This document shows positions 58,797 to 64,000 of a stretch of 64,000 nt of DNA, in pieces. The notes under the pieces were generated by a model. It saw nothing but the letters and a program-made list of their open reading frames with translations. It ran no database searches and was not told the origin of the DNA. The DNA is taken from contig CACLZL010000002.1 of NCBI GenBank assembly GCA_902611405.1, forward strand, positions 62,001 to 126,000. The letters run 5' to 3'. This DNA is from an uncultured Pelagibacteraceae bacterium (GTDB lineage Bacteria > Pseudomonadota > Alphaproteobacteria > Pelagibacterales > Pelagibacteraceae). A program made the position numbers and the translations under genes. The first letter of the stretch is position 1; each line of letters starts with the position of its first letter.

Positions 58797-61715
58797 TTAA
58801 TCAAATACCTTTTTAATTATTTCTTGTTGTTGAGAATTGTGCCTTTTGGCATATCCTGTTGCAGGAGTAGCGTCTGGGCTTCTTCCTATATAAGAAATTT
58901 TGTTATTATTAGCCTTAATAGTGTCTAATGTCCATTGGATATAATCCCTAACTGAAAACCAGGCACCCATATTTTTTGGTTCCTCTTGGCACCAGAAAAA
59001 TTTAGCATTTTTAGCATATGGTTTTAACTCCTTAACCAAAGCTTTTGCTGGGAATGGATACAATTGTTCAATTCTATACATCACCACATCATTTCTTTTG
59101 AGCTTTTCTCTAGCATCTAACAAATCAAAATATACCTTTCCAGAACAAAGAATTACTTTTTTAATCTTTGAACTTTCTTTAAGTTTAACAAATCCTGTAG
59201 ACTTGGGATCAATTGCATGATCCCACAATACTCTATGGAAAGTATTTTTTTTATTAAAATCTTCTAAATTAGAAACACAATACTTATTTCTTAACAATGA
59301 TTTTGGTGTCATTATGATTAGCGGCTTTCTGAAACTCCTGTGCATTTGTCTTCTTAAAGCATGAAAATAATTTGCTGGAGTTGTACAGTTCATTACTTGC
59401 ATATTATCGTTTGAGCATAGTTGTAAAAATCTTTCTAGCCTTGCTGATGAATGTTCTGGTCCTTGCCCTTCATATCCATGAGGCAACAACATCACTATAC
59501 CAGATGCTCTATTCCACTTTCTCTCACCAGATGCAATAAATTGATCAATTACTACTTGAGCACCATTAGCAAAGTCACCAAATTGTGCTTCCCAAAGAGT
59601 AAGTGTGTTTGGCTCTACTAGACTATAACCATATTCAAAGCCCAAAACTGCAAGTTCAGACAAAAAACTATCTACTACTTCGAATTGATTTTGATTTTTA
59701 GAAATATTATTAAGAGGAATGTACCTAGAATTATCTATTTGATTTCTCAACACAGAATGTCGTTGACTAAATGTTCCTCTTCCAGAATCTTGACCTACAA
59801 GCCTAACTGGATATCCCTCTTCTAGCAAAGATCCAAAAGCAAGAGCTTCTGCTGAAGACCAATCAATTCCAGTACCTTTTTCGATACTTTCTTTTCTAGC
59901 ATTGAATATTTTGGAGATAGTCTTATGAATATTTTTTTCCTCAGGAATACTATTTATTTTATCTGAAATTATTTTTAATTTATTTTCGTCGAAACCTGTT
60001 ATACCCCTTTTATCTTTACCTCTTTCTGGTTTATATCTTGACCATGTTCCCTCGAACCATTCTATTTTAGGTTTATAATCTTTTGCACTTTTGTATTGTT
60101 CATCAAGTAAATCTTTAAATGATTTAACATTTTGATTTAATAATTCTTCAGTTATAGATTTTTCGTTTACTAATTTATTTCCATAAATTTTGTAAACACT
60201 GGGATGAGATCTAATTTTTTTATACATTAAAGGTTGAGTAAATGAAGGCTCATCTCCCTCATTATGTCCAAATCTTCTATAGCAAATTAAATCTACTACA
60301 ACGTCTCTATTAAATTTTAATCGAAATTCTGTTGCTATTCTGGTCGCATAAACAACTGCTTCTGGATCATCTCCATTAACATGAAGAATTGGTGCCTCTA
60401 CCATTTTCGCAACATCAGATGGATAAGGTGAAGACCTAGCAAATCTTGGACTAGTAGTAAATCCTATCTGATTATTAACAATAATATGAATTGTTCCCCC
60501 AGTATTGTGTCCTGGTAGTCCAGACATTGCAAAACATTCTGCCACAACTCCTTGGCCTGCAAAAGCTGCATCTCCATGAATAAGAATAGGTATAACTTTA
60601 TTTCTTTCACGGTCTTTGTGGAAAAATTGTTTGGCTCTTGTTTGTCCTAAAACAACTGGGTTAACAGCTTCTAAATGGGAAGGATTGTCTGTTAAACTTA
60701 CATGTACAGAGTTTCCATCAAATTCCCTATCTGATGATGCTCCAAGATGATATTTTACATCTCCAGCGCCATCTTCAGTATCAGAACTAAACTCCCCAGC
60801 AAATTCATTAAAAATTCTTTTGTATGATTTTTGTAAAACATTTGCCAAAACATTAAGTCTACCTCTATGCGACATGCCTATTTTAACTTCTTTAATATTA
60901 TTCTGACCACCAATTTTTATTATTTGTTCAAGTGCAGGTATTAAACTTTCACCACCATCTAAACCAAACCTTTTTGTTCCTACATACTTTGTAGCTAAAA
61001 ATTTTTCAAATCCTTCTGCCTGTACCAATTTATTTAAAATTGCCTCTTTACCATTTTTTGTAAATTTAAGCGCATTTTTATCTTGCTCTATCCTGTCCCT
61101 AAACCACTTTCTTTCATCTGGGTTTGAAATATGCATGAACTCATAACCTATTTTTCCACAGTAGGTTTTCTTCATAAACTTAAGTATTTCTCTTATATTT
61201 GCATATTTACGATTGATTACACCGTTTAGAAAAATTTTCTTATCGTAATTTTCTTTTTTAAAACCGTAGAAATCTGGATGAAGCTCATCTAGATATTCTG
61301 ACTCTCTCATTTCTAAAGGATCAAGATCCGCTAATAAATGTCCTCTTAGTCTATATGCTCTAATTAATGCTACAGCACTAATAGAATCTTTATTTGAGTC
61401 AGCAAGTAATTGAAAATTAAATTTTTCTGAAGTATCTAATTTGACATTATTAAAATCATTTTTATCTTGTTCTTCTATTTTTTTTTGTAATTCATCAATA
61501 TCAATCTTTTTTTTAGTAGGTCCCCATGATGGACCATTAATTTCTTTTGCTATAACATTCAATTCTTCACCAATTCCCTCAAAATAATTTGCCCAACTTT
61601 CTGGAAGATCTGCATCTTTATTCACAAACTTTAAATACATCTCTTCTATGAACGCACTATTAGACTTATTTAAAAATGAAGTTTTTTCGAAATTAAGATT
61701 TTTTGATGAAGACAT
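58797..61715 (-). CDS. sucA: 2-oxoglutarate dehydrogenase E1
   Basis: The 972-residue thiamine-diphosphate enzyme decarboxylates 2-oxoglutarate. It has the N-terminal E2-binding start ([17 protein letters not shown]), the [14 protein letters not shown] motif, ThDP/Mg site [14 protein letters not shown] with [10 protein letters not shown], and transketolase-like [15 protein letters not shown]. The C-terminal part ends [14 protein letters not shown]. It is 5 bp upstream of sucB and 35 bp downstream of sucD. Confidence 0.97.
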   Translation of the reverse strand: MSSSKNLNFEKTSFLNKSNSAFIEEMYLKFVNKDADLPESWANYFEGIGEELNVIAKEINGPSWGPTKKKIDIDELQKKIEEQDKNDFNNVKLDTSEKFNFQLLADSNKDSISAVALIRAYRLRGHLLADLDPLEMRESEYLDELHPDFYGFKKENYDKKIFLNGVINRKYANIREILKFMKKTYCGKIGYEFMHISNPDERKWFRDRIEQDKNALKFTKNGKEAILNKLVQAEGFEKFLATKYVGTKRFGLDGGESLIPALEQIIKIGGQNNIKEVKIGMSHRGRLNVLANVLQKSYKRIFNEFAGEFSSDTEDGAGDVKYHLGASSDREFDGNSVHVSLTDNPSHLEAVNPVVLGQTRAKQFFHKDRERNKVIPILIHGDAAFAGQGVVAECFAMSGLPGHNTGGTIHIIVNNQIGFTTSPRFARSSPYPSDVAKMVEAPILHVNGDDPEAVVYATRIATEFRLKFNRDVVVDLICYRRFGHNEGDEPSFTQPLMYKKIRSHPSVYKIYGNKLVNEKSITEELLNQNVKSFKDLLDEQYKSAKDYKPKIEWFEGTWSRYKPERGKDKRGITGFDENKLKIISDKINSIPEEKNIHKTISKIFNARKESIEKGTGIDWSSAEALAFGSLLEEGYPVRLVGQDSGRGTFSQRHSVLRNQIDNSRYIPLNNISKNQNQFEVVDSFLSELAVLGFEYGYSLVEPNTLTLWEAQFGDFANGAQVVIDQFIASGERKWNRASGIVMLLPHGYEGQGPEHSSARLERFLQLCSNDNMQVMNCTTPANYFHALRRQMHRSFRKPLIIMTPKSLLRNKYCVSNLEDFNKKNTFHRVLWDHAIDPKSTGFVKLKESSKIKKVILCSGKVYFDLLDAREKLKRNDVVMYRIEQLYPFPAKALVKELKPYAKNAKFFWCQEEPKNMGAWFSVRDYIQWTLDTIKANNNKISYIGRSPDATPATGYAKRHNSQQQEIIKKVFD

Positions 61716-61750
61716 CTTTTTTATTTAATATATCCCTCTAATATTATTTT

Positions 61751-62626
61751 TCAATTAGACAGTTTATTAAATAAAGTTTTTCCAATAATTGAGGGTGATT
61801 TAGCAACAGTAATACCACATTCTTCCATTTTTTTAATTTTATCTTCTGCTCCTCCTTTGCCACCTGAAATTATAGCTCCAGCATGTCCCATTCTTCTGCC
61901 TGGAGGAGCGGTAATTCCTGCAATAAATCCAACTATTGGCTTTTTGATCTTGTGATTTTTTATAAATTCAGCAGCTTCCTCTTCAGCAGTTCCTCCAATT
62001 TCACCTATCATTAAAATAGACTCCGTTTCATCATCATTTAAAAATAAATCTAAACAGTCTATAAAATTTGTTCCATTAATAGGATCACCACCAATACCAA
62101 TACAAGTTGATTGACCCAGTCCAATTTCGGTTGTTTGAGCTACTGCCTCATATGTCAATGTACCTGACCTTGATACAATCCCAACACTTCCTCTTTTATG
62201 AATATTACCTGGCATAATTCCTATTTTACATTCATCTGGTGTAATTATTCCTGGACAATTAGGTCCAATTAATCTGCTATTTGAGCCACTTAATTTTTGT
62301 CTGACCTTAAGCATATCCTGAATTGGAATTCCCTCTGTTATACAAACAATAAGTTCAACTGATGCATCAATAGCTTCAATGATTGCTGCTGCTGCAAATT
62401 TAGCAGGTACATAAATCATAGTTGCATCTGCTCCTACTTCATTTTTTGCCTCTAAAACGCTATTAAAAACTGGTCTGTCTAAATGTTTTTGTCCGCCTTT
62501 CTTTGGCGTAACTCCACCAACAAGATTGGTTCCATATTTTATAGCCTGCTCTGAATGAAATGTTCCGTGTGAGCCAGTAAATCCCTGACAAATTACTTTA
62601 GTATTTTTATTTACCAAAACCGACAT
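61751..62626 (-). CDS. sucD: Succinyl-CoA synthetase alpha subunit
   Basis: The 291-residue subunit carries the CoA site and the phosphohistidine. It contains [46 protein letters not shown] and the active-site [12 protein letters not shown] with the His phosphorylated during catalysis. It forms a heterotetramer with SucC, encoded one base upstream. Confidence 0.97.
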   Translation of the reverse strand: MSVLVNKNTKVICQGFTGSHGTFHSEQAIKYGTNLVGGVTPKKGGQKHLDRPVFNSVLEAKNEVGADATMIYVPAKFAAAAIIEAIDASVELIVCITEGIPIQDMLKVRQKLSGSNSRLIGPNCPGIITPDECKIGIMPGNIHKRGSVGIVSRSGTLTYEAVAQTTEIGLGQSTCIGIGGDPINGTNFIDCLDLFLNDDETESILMIGEIGGTAEEEAAEFIKNHKIKKPIVGFIAGITAPPGRRMGHAGAIISGGKGGAEDKIKKMEECGITVAKSPSIIGKTLFNKLSN

Positions 62627-62627
62627 T

Positions 62628-63788
62628 TTATTTTATCGCCTCAACAATTTTCTTAGCAGCATCATCTAAATTTTCTGCAGAAATTAATTTTAATCCAGAA
62701 TTATCAAGAATTTCTTTTCCTTCCTTGAAATTTGTACCTGCTAATCTTACAACTAAAGGTACACTAATATTAATTTCTTTAGCTGCATCAACAACTCCTT
62801 GGGCAAGGACATCACATCTCATTATTCCTCCAAAAATATTAATTAAAATACCTTTAACATTTTTATCTGAGAGAATTATCTTTAATGCAGCAGATACTTT
62901 TTCTTTGGATGCGCCACCGCCTACATCTAAAAAATTTGCTGGCTCTTTACCATACAATTTAATTATATCCATTGTTGCCATCGCTAGTCCTGCTCCATTT
63001 ACCATACAGCCAATACTTCCATCTAGCTTGATATATGCAAGATCATGCTTGCTAGCTTCTATCTCGGTAGGATCTTCCTCATTTAAATCTCTTAATTCAA
63101 CAATTTCTGGATGCCTGAATAAAGCGTTAGAGTCAAAATTAACTTTTGCATCTAAACAAACAATTTTTTCCTCTTTTGTTAAAATTAATGGATTTACTTC
63201 AACCATGTTTGCATCAGTATTCACAAACATTTTATATATTGATTTAATTAATGTTATTGCTTGCTTTTTTGCTTCTTCATTTAAATTAAAAATATTAATT
63301 ATTTTTTCACAATCTGACTCAGAAATTTCATCACTCATATCAACTTTTGTAGTTATAATTTTTTCAGGTGAACTGCTTGCAACTTCTTCAATGTCCATCC
63401 CTCCTTGGTCACTTGATATAAATGCAATTTTAGAACTAGCCCTATCAACCAGGCACGATAAGTAAAATTCTTTATCTATATTTGATGATTCTTCTACGTA
63501 TAATCTTTTTACTTCTCTACCTTCAGGGCCAGTTTGATGAGTAACTAGTATTTTTCCAAGTAATTCTTTAGCTGCTACTGTTAGTTCCTCAATAGAGTTT
63601 AAAATTTTTACACCACCAGCTTTTCCTCTACCTCCAGCATGGATTTGTGCTTTAAGCACATATTTCTTAGTTTTGAGTGCTTTTGCTTTTTGAATAAGTT
63701 CATCAACATTAAGCGCAAATACTCCTTCGGGAACTACAGCTCCATATTTTTTTAATATTTGTTTAGCTTGATGCTCGTGAATATTCAT
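62628..63788 (-). CDS. sucC: Succinyl-CoA synthetase beta subunit
   Basis: The 386-residue ATP-grasp subunit begins [20 protein letters not shown]. It has [16 protein letters not shown] at the nucleotide site, EVNPLILT with DAKVNFD, and the [15 protein letters not shown] and [10 protein letters not shown] segments. It makes ATP or GTP in the citric acid cycle. It follows mdh by 2 bp, giving the order mdh-sucC-sucD-sucA-sucB-lpdA. Confidence 0.97.
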   Translation of the reverse strand: MNIHEHQAKQILKKYGAVVPEGVFALNVDELIQKAKALKTKKYVLKAQIHAGGRGKAGGVKILNSIEELTVAAKELLGKILVTHQTGPEGREVKRLYVEESSNIDKEFYLSCLVDRASSKIAFISSDQGGMDIEEVASSSPEKIITTKVDMSDEISESDCEKIINIFNLNEEAKKQAITLIKSIYKMFVNTDANMVEVNPLILTKEEKIVCLDAKVNFDSNALFRHPEIVELRDLNEEDPTEIEASKHDLAYIKLDGSIGCMVNGAGLAMATMDIIKLYGKEPANFLDVGGGASKEKVSAALKIILSDKNVKGILINIFGGIMRCDVLAQGVVDAAKEINISVPLVVRLAGTNFKEGKEILDNSGLKLISAENLDDAAKKIVEAIK

Positions 63789-63790
63789 TA

Positions 63791-64000
63791 TTATTTAGAT
63801 AAATCAGGATCTATTTTAGATGCAGCTTCCCATAAAGCTTTTACAGCATCTATTGAATGCATAAATTCTTTTTTTTCTTTTTCATCTAAATTAATCTCTT
63901 CAATTTTTTCTACACCATCTTTTCCAATGACAACGGGAACACCTGCATAAACATTTTTCACACCATATTCTCCATTTAATTGTACAGCGCAGGGTAATAA
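63791..64000 (-). CDS. mdh: Malate dehydrogenase, C-terminal fragment (runs off window)
   Basis: The last 69 codons and stop of a leftward gene entering from the right edge. The peptide has LPCAVQLNGEYGVKNVYAGVPVVIG followed by GVEKIEEINL (named by motif), and ends ALWEAASKIDPDLSK. This matches the C-terminus of LDH-like bacterial malate dehydrogenases, and mdh precedes sucC in many alphaproteobacteria. The catalytic His-Asp part lies outside the window. Confidence 0.88.
   Translation of the reverse strand, partial: LLPCAVQLNGEYGVKNVYAGVPVVIGKDGVEKIEEINLDEKEKKEFMHSIDAVKALWEAASKIDPDLSK

Noticed and set aside
58412..58816. A 134-codon plus-strand open frame
   Set aside because: Antisense to the sucB lipoyl and linker region; serine/threonine-rich mirror composition and no family resemblance.
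62725..63465. A 246-codon open frame on the plus strand
   Set aside because: It lies entirely antisense to sucC, whose protein is fully conserved; the translated product has no recognisable domain and reflects the A+T-rich codon pattern of the real gene.

Overview
The window looks like a piece of a small, streamlined, very A+T-rich alphaproteobacterial chromosome, most likely a marine SAR11 (Pelagibacterales) type. The evidence is base composition, almost no intergenic space (largest gap about 190 bp), alphaproteobacterial gene neighbourhoods (chvI-chvG-ahcY, tsaE-amgK-murU, rplU-rpmA-obg-proB-proA-nadD-rsfS-ctpA-rppH, mdh-sucCD-sucAB-lpd, atpHAGDC), a class I lysyl-tRNA synthetase and a SAM-II riboswitch before metX. 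The assignment is by inspection, not by phylogeny. No tRNA, rRNA, CRISPR array, insertion sequence or phage gene was seen, and no gene-free stretch exceeds 300 bp.

Layout. 1-9245: a divergent purine-catabolism locus. The leftward arm is uraH, xdhA, xdhB, guaD and the start of puuD; the rightward arm is uraD, allantoicase, allA and puuE. A small cytochrome c, a DUF1330 gene and an XdhC split into two polypeptides follow. Together they encode every step from guanine/xanthine to glyoxylate plus urea. 9242-17165: AlkA-like glycosylase, DMT exporter, msrA, sulfurtransferase, an RND pump whose adaptor has no alpha-hairpin, a lytic-transglycosylase lipoprotein and a VanZ-like protein. 17187-26365: gpmA, then leftward polA, chvI, chvG, ahcY, tsaE, amgK and murU. 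26477-31408: bioY, regA, and a decarboxylase / deoxyhypusine-synthase-like / ureohydrolase polyamine cassette. 30854-40006: YhhQ-type transporter, rpmB, pyrD, lysS, trkH, ampG, a cytosolic NlpC/P60 peptidase, tyrA/C and hisC.

40080-49228: SAM-II riboswitch, metX, metW, gloB, then a long rightward ribosome/GTPase/proline/NAD/protease operon. 49220-64000: leftward ATP synthase F1 genes, priA, and the 2-oxoglutarate dehydrogenase / succinyl-CoA synthetase operon, ending in the 3' end of mdh at the window edge.

No wholly new system is evident; most genes are recognisable housekeeping genes. The items most worth a second look are: the SAM-II riboswitch with no visible Shine-Dalgarno in its pseudoknot and a mutually exclusive A8C/GU8 hairpin; the hairpin-less RND adaptor; the ChvI receiver lacking the conserved Lys-Pro; the split XdhC; the ODC-SpeY-ureohydrolase cassette; the peptidoglycan-recycling genes spread across the window; and convergent genes that repeatedly share interlocked stop codons.
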